Below are positions 39,573 through 46,226 of a stretch of DNA of 48,327 bases, piece after piece. The stretch comes from a virus, in IMG/VR virus record IMGVR_UViG_3300046736_000183, positions 1 through 48,327 of that record; one strand, 5' to 3'. Under the pieces are notes generated by a model that ran no database searches, was not told the DNA's origin, and was given only the letters and a program-made list of their open reading frames with translations. The position numbers were made by a program, and so were the translations under genes. Within the stretch, counting starts at the first letter, position 1; each line of letters opens with the position of its first letter.

Positions 39573-39840
39573 GGTCAAAAAAGGAACGTCGACCGTCCCG
39601 TTGCTCCCGCCTTCGGCGGGCAAGGGACAGGTTGCACTGTGGCCGGAGCTACTGGCCGGGTGCCGAGCAGAGGCACGGGAACCAAGGCTGGTCTCAGCTT
39701 CACCGTCGGGATCGTAGGGGTTTCCTTCACCGTGGGCACAGGCACGAGTCAATGGCATCAGTGACAAAAGGTCAAGACAAATGTATCGTCCGGCGCACTC
39801 GGTGATTGACTCGCGAAGCGGTTCGCGATAAAACCGCAAA
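39573..39840. promoter_or_regulatory. Divergent intergenic region between late (minus) and early (plus) genes
   Basis: This 268-base stretch separates the start of the minus-strand late genes from the plus-strand HNH gene. It contains a hairpin (CCCGCC TTC GGCGGG, 39606-39620) and a palindromic stretch, TCGCGAA/TTCGCGA, at 39811-39828. No convincing promoter for the minus-strand genes is visible to me. The late promoter should lie here or upstream. Confidence 0.4.
39806..39834 (+). promoter_or_regulatory. Possible promoter with a palindromic operator in its spacer
   Basis: TTGACT, a near-consensus -35 box, is followed 17 bases later by TAAAAC, a weak -10 box. The spacer contains the palindrome TCGCGAA-GCGG-TTCGCGA, a potential repressor site. 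The arrangement is suggestive, not proven. Transcription would run into the small gene at 39854. Confidence 0.3.
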
Positions 39841-40422
39841 GTGAATACCAACCATGACCCACATCGAATTCAGCAAGAAGGGGGGCCGAGTGAAATCAGC
39901 CGTGAAGACAAAAGCCGCCAAGGCGAACCTCCAGAAAGCCCAGGATGCTTTAGCGCGAAAGAGAAAGCTCGCTTCTGGACCAAAGTAGACATCCGCGCCG
40001 CGGACGAGTGCTGGCCTTGGCTGAGGGCAAAGTCCTCGTGGGGATATGGACTGTTCCCGGTATACGGAGAAGCCAAAAAGAAACGGCTGTCCGCCCACAG
40101 GGTCGCTTGGCAATTATCCAAAGGCAAGATCCCCTCCAGCATGTGCGTCTGCCATACGTGCGACAATCCACCGTGCTGCAATCCCGCTCATCTCTGGCTC
40201 GGCTCACAACAGGACAACACCCGTGATCGACATGCCAAGGGACGAACCCTAAAGGGCACCACTCAGCCCAACGCGAAGTTGACAGAGGCCCAAGTCATCG
40301 AGATCAGGCTCCGTCACCAACTCGGCTGCTCTCTGCACCAACTCGAAAGAGAGTACCCGGTCTCCCGTGCCCAGATCCGTCGCATCGTCCAGGGAAAGAA
40401 GTGGAAGTGCTTGAAACCATGA
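39841..40422 (+). CDS. HNH endonuclease overlapping a small gene
   Basis: A 193-residue frame. Residues about 42-140 form an HNH domain (FWTKVDIRAADECWPWLRAK, GYGLFPVYGEA, AHRVAWQLSKGK, MCVCHTCDNPPCCNPAHLWLGSQQDNTRDRHAKGR) followed by a helix-turn-helix region (LTEAQVIEIRLRHQLGCSLHQLEREY). The first 40 residues have no counterpart in the sister HNH at 26863 and overlap in another frame with a small 44-aa gene. The frame starts at GTG 39841; there is no internal ATG. Possibly a homing-type gene inserted into the small gene. Confidence 0.75.
   Translation: MNTNHDPHRIQQEGGPSEISREDKSRQGEPPESPGCFSAKEKARFWTKVDIRAADECWPWLRAKSSWGYGLFPVYGEAKKKRLSAHRVAWQLSKGKIPSSMCVCHTCDNPPCCNPAHLWLGSQQDNTRDRHAKGRTLKGTTQPNAKLTEAQVIEIRLRHQLGCSLHQLEREYPVSRAQIRRIVQGKKWKCLKP
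39854..39988 (+). CDS. Small basic protein (44 residues) overlapped by the HNH gene
   Basis: A 44-residue protein, MTHIEFSKKGGRVKSAVK then AAKANLQKAQDALARKRK, basic and helical. Third positions are strongly G/C (ACC CAC ATC GAA TTC AGC AAG AAG), as in real genes here. The leader AATACCAACC before the ATG is of the A/C type seen elsewhere. The GG-R-x-K-S-x-x-K-x-x-A-A pattern is similar to short phage proteins of unknown function. Its C terminus may have been changed when the HNH gene entered. Confidence 0.5.
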   Translation: MTHIEFSKKGGRVKSAVKTKAAKANLQKAQDALARKRKLASGPK

Positions 40423-40670
40423 AGCTTACTGTACGTATGCTGGGGCGCAAGGCGCAGACGCATAAGCAGTTGCCGTCGCGTCCTGTCAAAGCGTTAGGAT
40501 TTAGTTTTGTAAAATGCTTGTAGCCAGCACTATATATACGCGAGGGGTTGGCGGTGGCAAGGGTACCCCTCGCACAAAGGGCTCAGGGCCAGCCATTTGA
40601 CACCGTGCACGTACTGGTAGAGGCAGGCCATTTACTCACCTGCCCGCAACCAACCAACCAACCGTAACCA
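40423..40670 (+). promoter_or_regulatory. Structured early leader region with predicted promoter
   Basis: The 248-base stretch holds a likely sigma70-type promoter: TTGTAA at 40507-40512, an 18-base gap and TATATA at 40531-40536. Downstream, GCGAGGGG (40540-40547) can pair with CCCCTCGC (40566-40573), and GGCAGG (40624-40629) with CCTGCC (40641-40646). The ATG of the next gene follows an A/C-rich stretch (CCAACCAACCAACCGTAACC). A hairpin-stabilised 5' end or a regulatory leader is likely. Confidence 0.5.
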
Positions 40671-40955
40671 ATGACAACAGAACCAACAACAGAGCGCTGC
40701 AAATACATCATCAGCGAGTACCGAAAGGACACAAAGCGGACGTGGTACGTCTGTGCGCGCCCAGGCTGGTACCGAAGCGCAGACGGGACACAGAAATGCG
40801 ACGGCTGCTTTAACGGCGGCCCCGAATGGACACAGAGGCGAGAGCACGCCTTGGAGTTTGAGACGTACTACGCGGCTCGTCGTGTCCAAGCCATTTGCCC
40901 ATCATCCAGGGTGCATCCATTGCTGGTAGAATGGCAGCACAGCGAGCAGCCCTGA
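40671..40955 (+). CDS. Small Cys-rich protein, zinc-ribbon-like
   Basis: A 94-residue protein with Cys spaced as C-K-Y-I (residue 10), WYVCARPGW, KCDGCFNGG and a late Cys, giving at least four possible zinc ligands. It is polar with many Arg and Glu. The family is not recognised. It is the first gene after the early promoter and leader. Confidence 0.55.
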   Translation: MTTEPTTERCKYIISEYRKDTKRTWYVCARPGWYRSADGTQKCDGCFNGGPEWTQRREHALEFETYYAARRVQAICPSSRVHPLLVEWQHSEQP

Positions 40956-40988
40956 ACCCCCCAACAGAAAAAGGAGAAAACAAGCACT

Positions 40989-41333
40989 ATGACAATCCAA
41001 CAATACCTAGACCGAAGATGGACGGCGATGGAGCGGGAGATTCGCGCATTGCTGATCGACTTGAAGAAGCAGATTGGAGACGATTACCGAGCGAGCGAGG
41101 AGGATACGATGCCCGGGATGCAGGTGACGGTATCGACGGACGACGGCACGAGCTGGTCGTATCAGACCGGAGACAACTCGTACACGGGCAGCTGCTATGG
41201 GGACGCACATTGGAGCGTGATTTACTTGTATCGGAGATCGAATAGCCGTGAACTGGCTAAGGACGCGGTGCGGGAGTTGGCAGATGCCGTAGCAGAGGCG
41301 GCGACGTACTCGAACGAGGAGGTTTCATCATGA
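40989..41333 (+). CDS. Small hypothetical early protein
   Basis: A 114-residue protein: basic helical start (EREIRALLIDLKKQIGDDYR), a central beta segment (MQVTVSTDDGTSWSYQTGDN, WSVIYLYR) and a helical end. The Shine-Dalgarno AAAGGAG is 12-13 bases before the ATG, one of the clear cases here. Its stop overlaps the next ATG. Confidence 0.6.
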   Translation: MTIQQYLDRRWTAMEREIRALLIDLKKQIGDDYRASEEDTMPGMQVTVSTDDGTSWSYQTGDNSYTGSCYGDAHWSVIYLYRRSNSRELAKDAVRELADAVAEAATYSNEEVSS

Positions 41334-41657
41334 GCACGGCAACAGAGCAAAGAAGCGAAGCGATACAACGGATGGACGAATTACGAGACGTGGTGCGTGG
41401 CGCTGTGGATGGACAATGACCAAGGCAGTCAGGAGTACTGGCAGGAGAGGGCGGAGGAGGCAGTGAAGCGTTGCGAGGACCGGCACGAGGCATCGAACGA
41501 GCTTGCGGAGGAGATGAAGGACCAGCACGAGGAGGCGATGAGCGAGATGCTGCCAGGAGCGAGCGTATTCACTGACCTACTGAGGAGCGCGCTTGGTGAA
41601 TGCTGCTGGTACGAGATCGCTAGCGGGAAGGTTGAGGAGGTGGAAGGCGAGGAGTAG
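41330..41657 (+). CDS. NYETW-family small protein, frameshifted
   Basis: The ATG at 41330 has a strong upstream GAGGAGG and overlaps the previous stop, but this frame ends at 41417-41419 after 29 residues. In the +1 frame, from 41361, codons read RYNGWTNYETWCVALWMDND, a signature of a widespread phage small-protein family, and then a helical tail (EEAVKRCEDRHEASNELAEE) to 41657. No start codon precedes the signature in that frame. So either one extra base is present near AAA 41349-41351, or a programmed +1 frameshift joins the parts, or the gene is broken. I annotate the whole span. Confidence 0.55.
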
Positions 41658-41684
41658 GCCAGCATCGATTCTTTGCCGTCTGAG

Positions 41685-41714
41685 AGGCCGCCTGAGCGAT
41701 CGGGCGGCCTTTTT
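41685..41714 (+). terminator. Rho-independent terminator
   Basis: AGGCCGCC (41685-41692) pairs perfectly with GGCGGCCT (41703-41710) through a ten-base loop, followed by TTTT. It lies 28 bases after the stop of the NYETW gene on the same strand, so it ends the early operon. Confidence 0.75.
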
Positions 41715-42188
41715 GGTGCTTGGGTAGCGGGCGAGAGAGAAGCCTAGCTTAAACGGCGTCCTGGAGGCTTATGCTAGGGCGCGTCGAGTCTGGAATGCGC
41801 TTTAGTGGTGAAATTAAAGTGTTGGATAGTCTGGTTAGATAGATAGGTATTTCTTATTTATTTTTTTTTTTTTTTTTTAAGAGTACAACACCAATACCTA
41901 TCCAAGGGGTCCAACACTTTAACGTCACCACTAATGAGTATTAGGGCGGCTAAGTAGGCGTCTAGCAATTCGGCACCAGCGTATATCACGCTGTGTATTT
42001 CGACGCGCCATGGACAAACAATACCATTGATCAAAACTCAGTTCGCATTCGCCGCTCTCGATACAAAAATGCTAGGGCGCGTCGAAAGCCAAAAGCGTAC
42101 AACAAAACGCTCCGGCCCATGATTTTGCCACTGGAAGTAAATTTCCGTTGACAGCTGTACGCATTGCGCGCATAGGCATATCTCCATC
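41715..42188. repeat. Intergenic region with a large inverted repeat, poly-T tract and repeated motif; origin or switch candidate
   Basis: The inverted repeat has 25-base arms at 41802-41826 and 41910-41934, identical except for two adjacent bases, and inner arms at 41843-41851 and 41893-41901. The loop includes 18 T in a row (41861-41878). The motif ATGCTAGGGCGCGTCGA lies at 41771-41787 and 42069-42085, with a partial inverted copy at 42000-42009. No gene is visible here. The next gene encodes a DNA-binding protein. I consider an origin of replication, an operator region or a recombination site. Confidence 0.6.
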
Positions 42189-42722
42189 ATGAATTCATCA
42201 CCTCCAGTGCCCGGCAAGAGGCGGCCAGGCCGCCCTCGAACAATGCCAGGGAGCACACATTCGATTTGGTGCACCGATGCCGGCTGGGCTTGGCTACAGG
42301 AGCAATCAATAGGGAAAGGACACGATAGCGTGGGCAAGTGGGCAGATGCCTTGGGCCGGGCTCCCCTGCTGACATTGTCACAGGCACGCAAACGCGAGCA
42401 TGGCCAGCCAACGGTCTTTGAGCGGGCGAAAGATGGAACGAACTACGCATGGAGTGTGCGGGCAGTAAGGGAGCGCTTTGGACTCAGCGCGGCGGCCCTT
42501 GGCGAGGAAATGGGCGTGTCGAAGCGGACGGTGCAGGGGTGGGAGGCAGGGCGAATGCCAGGGCGCATGGCGCTTGAGCAACTACGAAAGCTGGCGACGC
42601 GGCTTAAACCACTTGGGGACGATTCCCCTCCGCTTAGCGCAGCCCCAACGGTCCAGGACCCCGACCTGGCAAATTTCGTTCAACGAATCATAAACAACGA
42701 ACAGCCAACGACCAATGAGTGA
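42189..42722 (+). CDS. XRE-type helix-turn-helix protein with N-terminal AT-hook-like motif
   Basis: A 177-residue protein. Residues 10-17 read KRRPGRPR, an AT-hook core. Later an XRE-like helix-turn-helix follows: RERFGLSAAALGEEMGVSKR, then TVQGWEAGRMPGRMALEQL. The C-terminal part is linker and helical. The ATG follows an unusual ATCTCCATC stretch. It lies beside the inverted-repeat intergenic region, so it may bind there as a regulator or an origin-binding protein. The function is not established. Confidence 0.65.
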   Translation: MNSSPPVPGKRRPGRPRTMPGSTHSIWCTDAGWAWLQEQSIGKGHDSVGKWADALGRAPLLTLSQARKREHGQPTVFERAKDGTNYAWSVRAVRERFGLSAAALGEEMGVSKRTVQGWEAGRMPGRMALEQLRKLATRLKPLGDDSPPLSAAPTVQDPDLANFVQRIINNEQPTTNE

Positions 42723-43329
42723 ACAGAACGGACCGATTGAGATAGTAACGCTTAAAGCACCGGCAGCGAGCATCTCAGTGCACGGGATGCAGCAACGAAC
42801 TGAGTTCCACCAAGTGGAACCAGTCTTTAAGGCATTTATGCGGACATATCCCTCACCCCTAGAGGTGCCATGCCCCCCACGATTGTCGCCGGCGACGGTG
42901 GCGAACCGCTTGCGCAATGGTGCCAAGGCGTTGCTTTTCCACCGCTGGCCACAGAGTTTTTCGTTGGAAGACTTTGAGGCAGCTTGGAAGGCGTGTTGCG
43001 TTCGGACGACTGCGAGCGGGACACTGGTCATTACGTTGCGGTCGGCGAAACTGGAGGACGAGGCACCGGTGAGCCTATTGGCGGCATCGAAGAACCATGC
43101 CGGGCAGGTGATAGAACGGATAGAGGACGAGGAGGTGCTCCGGTGCCTGATGTTCTTGCACCATAAGAATGTCTTTAGGACTCATACACATATCCAGTCG
43201 TTGAAGGCAGAATTGGCGACATGGCTGGAGGAGATGCTGAAGGCGGACGCATTGAAGGGGTGGGACAAGAAAGACTGGAGTTTAGATTTCCGGCGGCACC
43301 CTAGTGAGCCCGGCTGGATTCTGGGGTAA
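42715..43329 (+). CDS. Hypothetical protein following the HTH regulator
   Basis: A 204-residue protein with a beta/helical start (IEIVTLKAPAASISVHGM), a hydrophobic middle (LLFHRWPQSFSLEDFEAAW) and a late helix-rich part (SLKAELATWLEEMLKADAL). No motif recognised. The ATG overlaps the previous stop by eight bases. It may act with the preceding DNA-binding protein, from the coupling. Confidence 0.5.
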   Translation: MSEQNGPIEIVTLKAPAASISVHGMQQRTEFHQVEPVFKAFMRTYPSPLEVPCPPRLSPATVANRLRNGAKALLFHRWPQSFSLEDFEAAWKACCVRTTASGTLVITLRSAKLEDEAPVSLLAASKNHAGQVIERIEDEEVLRCLMFLHHKNVFRTHTHIQSLKAELATWLEEMLKADALKGWDKKDWSLDFRRHPSEPGWILG

Positions 43330-43334
43330 CGCGT

Positions 43335-43646
43335 ATGCACCATCTAAGCAGCCCCGAGCAGGCTAGGGCATTCCTACGGGTGATCATGCACCGGATACGG
43401 ACCAAGGCGGCAATGCCGATGACCTTTCAGCAGCTGGCCAACATGGTGGCGGCAGTCGGGCCCGGGAGGACTCAGCAGGAGGTAATAATGATGCTGGGGG
43501 CGGTGGCGGTATTCATCGACATGGATTGGGATGGGACGGTGCGACTGGGTGGGTGCTACGAGCGGCACTCTGACGAGACGCTGGCGCGGATGGTATGGCA
43601 ACAGTTGCTCAAGGGCGCGTGTGCTCAGCACCCAGCACATAGCTAA
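43335..43646 (+). CDS. Hypothetical protein, possible winged-helix fold
   Basis: A 103-residue protein, helical, with PMTFQQLANMVAAVGPGRTQQEVIMMLGAVAVFI, followed by a short beta segment (DGTVRLGGCY). The helix/helix/wing order hints at a winged-helix DNA-binding domain, but this is weak. It is five bases after the upstream stop and carries no Shine-Dalgarno. Confidence 0.5.
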   Translation: MHHLSSPEQARAFLRVIMHRIRTKAAMPMTFQQLANMVAAVGPGRTQQEVIMMLGAVAVFIDMDWDGTVRLGGCYERHSDETLARMVWQQLLKGACAQHPAHS

Positions 43647-43667
43647 TAGATTAGCTACTAAGACTTT

Positions 43668-43949
43668 ATGACAACCGAACAGACACAACCCAAGGCCCCG
43701 ACGCAGGCAGGAATGCGTCCCACGATCGAGGAAAAGGCAGACCAGTTCCTTGGCGATTGCCGCCGCCTTGAGGCCGAGCGGGACGAATTGCTCACTACCC
43801 TGCGTGAATTGCTTTCAGCTATTCGGGCAAAGCAACATTCAATCGAGAATTTCGATGAGCCAACACAGGACGATTGTTTCAATCTCGTGATGGCAGAGGA
43901 AGAGGCGGCAAAAGCCATCAAGAAAGCCACCGGAGGGCAAAGCCAATGA
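43668..43949 (+). CDS. Coiled-coil protein with LEAERDEL motif
   Basis: A 93-residue protein. The polar N terminus (EQTQPKAPTQAG) is followed by a coiled coil (QFLGDCRRLEAERDELLTTLRELL) and an acidic end. The ALEAERD-like segment is shared with the protein at 2938-3645. The leader TAAGACTTTATGACA is also found before the gene at 44457. The family is not recognised. Confidence 0.55.
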   Translation: MTTEQTQPKAPTQAGMRPTIEEKADQFLGDCRRLEAERDELLTTLRELLSAIRAKQHSIENFDEPTQDDCFNLVMAEEEAAKAIKKATGGQSQ

Positions 43950-44413
43950 ATCCCGACGAGCCAACACCCGCAGCGAGGCCATACAAGCCAGCACAACTTA
44001 GCGATCTAGATGTGCTGCGCGAAGAAAAGGACATTCTGATGAGCGGAAAGGTGGATGAATACCAACAAGGGCGCGCTGATGGATTAGAAAGCGCAATCCG
44101 GCTGATTCAGGAGGATGGCGTGCATAACACGCCGCATCCAGCATCATGCGCATGCGGAAAGTGCCGCGCCGAGAGGGAACTGAGTTCAGAGCGCAAAATC
44201 CTCTCTCGGTTGTATGATGTCCTTAAGCACCGCGAACAAAAAGTCTCCATACTTTCGGAGGAGGTCAGGAGGCTTCGGGCGCTGATAGGGCGGCTGCACA
44301 ACATCGGGACCGGCGCAGAAATAACACCGAGCGACAACGATGCTCTCATCCTCTGCGTGAAGCTGATCGAAATGAGCTACGCCCAGGCCGCACCGCAGGA
44401 GGAGGAGCCATGA
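43946..44413 (+). CDS. Coiled-coil protein with a CACGKC knuckle
   Basis: A 155-residue protein with a Cys knuckle (SCACGKC, near residue 70) and a long amphipathic helix (ILSRLYDVLKHREQKVSILSEEVRRLRALIGRL). It may pair with the preceding coiled-coil protein, with which it overlaps by four bases. A hairpin follows its stop. No function can be assigned. Confidence 0.55.
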   Translation: MNPDEPTPAARPYKPAQLSDLDVLREEKDILMSGKVDEYQQGRADGLESAIRLIQEDGVHNTPHPASCACGKCRAERELSSERKILSRLYDVLKHREQKVSILSEEVRRLRALIGRLHNIGTGAEITPSDNDALILCVKLIEMSYAQAAPQEEEP

Positions 44414-44433
44414 GCCGGAGCGACGCTCCGGCT
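44413..44433 (+). other. Hairpin directly after a stop
   Basis: AGCCGGAGC pairs perfectly with GCTCCGGCT around a three-base loop, starting at the last base of the stop codon. There is no T tract, so it may be an RNA-stabilising or attenuating hairpin. Confidence 0.5.
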
Positions 44434-44456
44434 AGAAGCCTAGCACTTAAGACTTT

Positions 44457-44648
44457 ATGACACAGACAGACAGACAACCAGAGGCCCGGCACGGGGCAGA
44501 AACCGTGCAAGCTCGCCAGGCCACGCTTGAGGCAAGAACGCTGCCATCGTGCGATTGCGGCAACCCGGACGCCTACTGGCACGGCGATGCGCACGGCCTG
44601 CGCATGTTCGTGTGCGATCAATGCTGGAAAGAGGAGGTGGCGTCATGA
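44457..44648 (+). CDS. Small zinc-ribbon-like protein
   Basis: A 63-residue protein with Cys pairs CDCG and CDQCW at residues about 32-34 and 53-56, so a four-Cys zinc ribbon is plausible. It has the same 5' leader (TAAGACTTTATGACA) as the gene at 43668. The ATG overlaps with the next gene's start (ATGA at the end). Confidence 0.5.
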   Translation: MTQTDRQPEARHGAETVQARQATLEARTLPSCDCGNPDAYWHGDAHGLRMFVCDQCWKEEVAS

Positions 44649-45061
44649 ACCAGGGCGTAGCCTGCTCGCAAAGCCTCGCAGAAGCGGGTGCACGGACCAT
44701 GGCCATAGCCATTAGCCCCGAGGCGGAGGCCTACAGTCGCCAGGCCACCCTCGACCACCACCTAGCGAACGTCCGGATCGCGGAGCAGCAGTTTCGGGCA
44801 GTATGCTGGAATTTGCTGGTGCATCTGGCGAGCGACCACGTGGGGGGGAAGGCGAACAAGCCCACGGTGATCGTGGCCAAGCGTGGGTGCCAGTCGGCGA
44901 TGGGGACGCTCGAGCACGTGGGGCTGGCGTACCGGGTTGGGTGGGTGGCGGACCTTGGGCTGACGCCGATGCCCGACCGCGGGCCGGTGCACCATTTCAC
45001 GGCGGAACAGGTCCAGAGCGTGAGCGTTGCAAACAACTACGTAACGCTGCACATTGCGTAG
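44645..45061 (+). CDS. Hypothetical early protein
   Basis: A 138-residue protein with helical N terminus (EAYSRQATLDHHLANVRIAEQ) and a mixed part (VIVAKRGCQSAMGTLEHVGL, VQSVSVANNYVTLHI). No family recognised. The ATG overlaps the previous stop as ATGA; an alternative ATG at 44699 would drop 18 residues. It is the last gene before a 521-base intergenic region. Confidence 0.55.
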   Translation: MNQGVACSQSLAEAGARTMAIAISPEAEAYSRQATLDHHLANVRIAEQQFRAVCWNLLVHLASDHVGGKANKPTVIVAKRGCQSAMGTLEHVGLAYRVGWVADLGLTPMPDRGPVHHFTAEQVQSVSVANNYVTLHIA

Positions 45062-45582
45062 AGAAAAGATTGACCTCAACAAGCGGCGGCTCGGAAGCCT
45101 CGCCGTAGCCTAGTGCGCGAGTCCTTGGCCGTTAGGGACTCCTGTTGGTTGATTCTTTTTGAAGGCTTCTGGAGCTGGAGCAGAGTAGTCCCATCGCGGA
45201 CTACTCTGCTGGTGGTGGCAGGTTCCCTTCGTTAGGACCTATCGCCGTATGCAGCCCCCGAGGGGGCCTCGCGCCTATCGGATGCTGCTGAGTCCAACCG
45301 CCATCCAGTCGCGAGGGTAGCCACAGTCGCCTGTGGCACTCATGAGTCCTCCTGGTTCTCTATATCTCCGGAGGATCCAGATCCAGCGAACGGGTTCACA
45401 CCACTGATTAGGCTGCTTCCCCCGTCACGCTGAGCCGAGAGCAGGACGGGCTAAAAGAAAAACCCGACCTAGAGTGGCAGCTCACGGTCGGGTTCTTGGT
45501 TGAGAACGGGCGCCGGGAACGGCTGCCACCGCTCTCAACGCGGTAGTGGTGACTCAGGACGGGCACCAACGCAAGGGGGAAC
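45062..45582. other. Highly structured non-coding region; candidate RNA or regulatory element
   Basis: No gene on either strand has a plausible start and coding pattern here. Several strong hairpins occur: GCAGAGTAGTCC (45180-45191) with GGACTACTCTGC (45198-45209), a perfect 12-bp stem with a six-base loop; GCCACAG/CTGTGGC (45319-45336); and GAGTCC/GGGACTC (45118-45141). The motif GTTAGG occurs twice. A terminator on the minus strand lies at 45453-45494. Confidence 0.5.
45453..45494 (-). terminator. Rho-independent terminator for the VPEGG-tail gene
   Basis: On the minus strand, AACCCGACC and GGTCGGGTT form a perfect nine-base stem, with a 16-base loop, followed by TTTCTTTT. It lies about 90 bases downstream of the stop of the VPEGG-tail protein and would end its transcript. 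Confidence 0.7.
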
Positions 45583-46188
45583 TTATGCCAGGGCGCGTCG
45601 CGCGGCGAGCACCTTGACCCCGCCCAGGCCCAGCAGGACCATACCCAGCATGGCAATGCCAGGACCACCCTCGGGCACCCCGAACGGGGTAGGCGTGAGA
45701 CCACCGGTTCCAGAAAATAGAGTAAAGTGCGATATTTGGTATTTGTCCAACTCGTCAGTCCAGAACGCGTAGGGAAATTCGGGAATCGTAGATGCCTCAC
45801 CGCCGAAGAGGAAGAGCACGTATCCTCCGTTCGGGCCGTCGTATTTCGCCAGGGCGCCGCCCCAGCCGGCCGGGATGGAGACGGTGTCATCGGCATCGCC
45901 GAAGCCGCCACCGGGTTCCTCGTTCTGGCCGCCGTTGGATGTGATCACGCCCGAGTAGTCGAAGATGTTGTTCGCGTGATACGGGCCATTATCTTCGCCG
46001 AGGGCGAGGTCGAGGATCGCCTGTGCGATCAGGGTTTCGGTGGCAACGTTCGAGTTGGCTTCCTGACCGTCGTGGATACCGACAATGAACTGCTGATTGA
46101 GCGTCATTGGCGAGGTGATGGTGACGGCCGAAGCCGTGGAGAGCGCGGCAACCGTCCCTGCCGCTAGGAGCATGAGTTTGGATTTCAT
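45583..46188 (-). CDS. Secreted protein with VPEGG-type (PEP-CTERM-like) sorting tail
   Basis: A 201-residue protein. It begins with a Sec signal peptide (MKSKLMLLAAGTVAALSTASA). Its C terminus has the tripartite sorting signal: VPEGG at residues 171-175, a hydrophobic helix (IAMLGMVLLGLGGV) and the basic cluster AARRALA. Such tails are read by exosortase systems and are common in Verrucomicrobiota (VPDSG-type). The middle is Asn/Asp/Gly-rich (NGGQNEEPGGGFGDADD, AKYDGPNGGYVLFLFGG) as in surface proteins of these bacteria. No SD is visible before the ATG. It is a separate transcription unit in an early plus-strand region, thus a likely moron for host surface change. Confidence 0.8.
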   Translation of the reverse strand: MKSKLMLLAAGTVAALSTASAVTITSPMTLNQQFIVGIHDGQEANSNVATETLIAQAILDLALGEDNGPYHANNIFDYSGVITSNGGQNEEPGGGFGDADDTVSIPAGWGGALAKYDGPNGGYVLFLFGGEASTIPEFPYAFWTDELDKYQISHFTLFSGTGGLTPTPFGVPEGGPGIAMLGMVLLGLGGVKVLAARRALA

Positions 46189-46197
46189 AGGAGGGAA

Positions 46198-46226
46198 GAT
46201 GTAGAGCATTTGGAAAAAGAGTGCAA
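46198..46226 (-). promoter_or_regulatory. Possible promoter of the VPEGG-tail gene
   Basis: On the minus strand, TTGCAC (46221-46226) is followed 17 bases later by TACATC (46198-46203), a weak -10. The start codon lies about ten bases downstream of it. The divergent gap also carries two TTGACTC copies (46233-46239 and 46249-46255). Confidence 0.3.

Noticed and set aside
39573-39851. 93-residue N-terminal extension of the small terminase-like protein
   Set aside because: The segment has no coherent secondary structure and the codon pattern is poor; the ATG at 39572 gives a standard length.
41861-41878. T18 tract read as an assembly artefact
   Set aside because: It may be miscounted in length, but it lies inside matching inverted-repeat arms, so the region itself is likely real; only the exact count is uncertain.
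45062-45582. tRNA or tmRNA in the structured region
   Set aside because: A T-arm-like GGTTGATTC is present, but I could not build an acceptor stem and D/anticodon arms around it.
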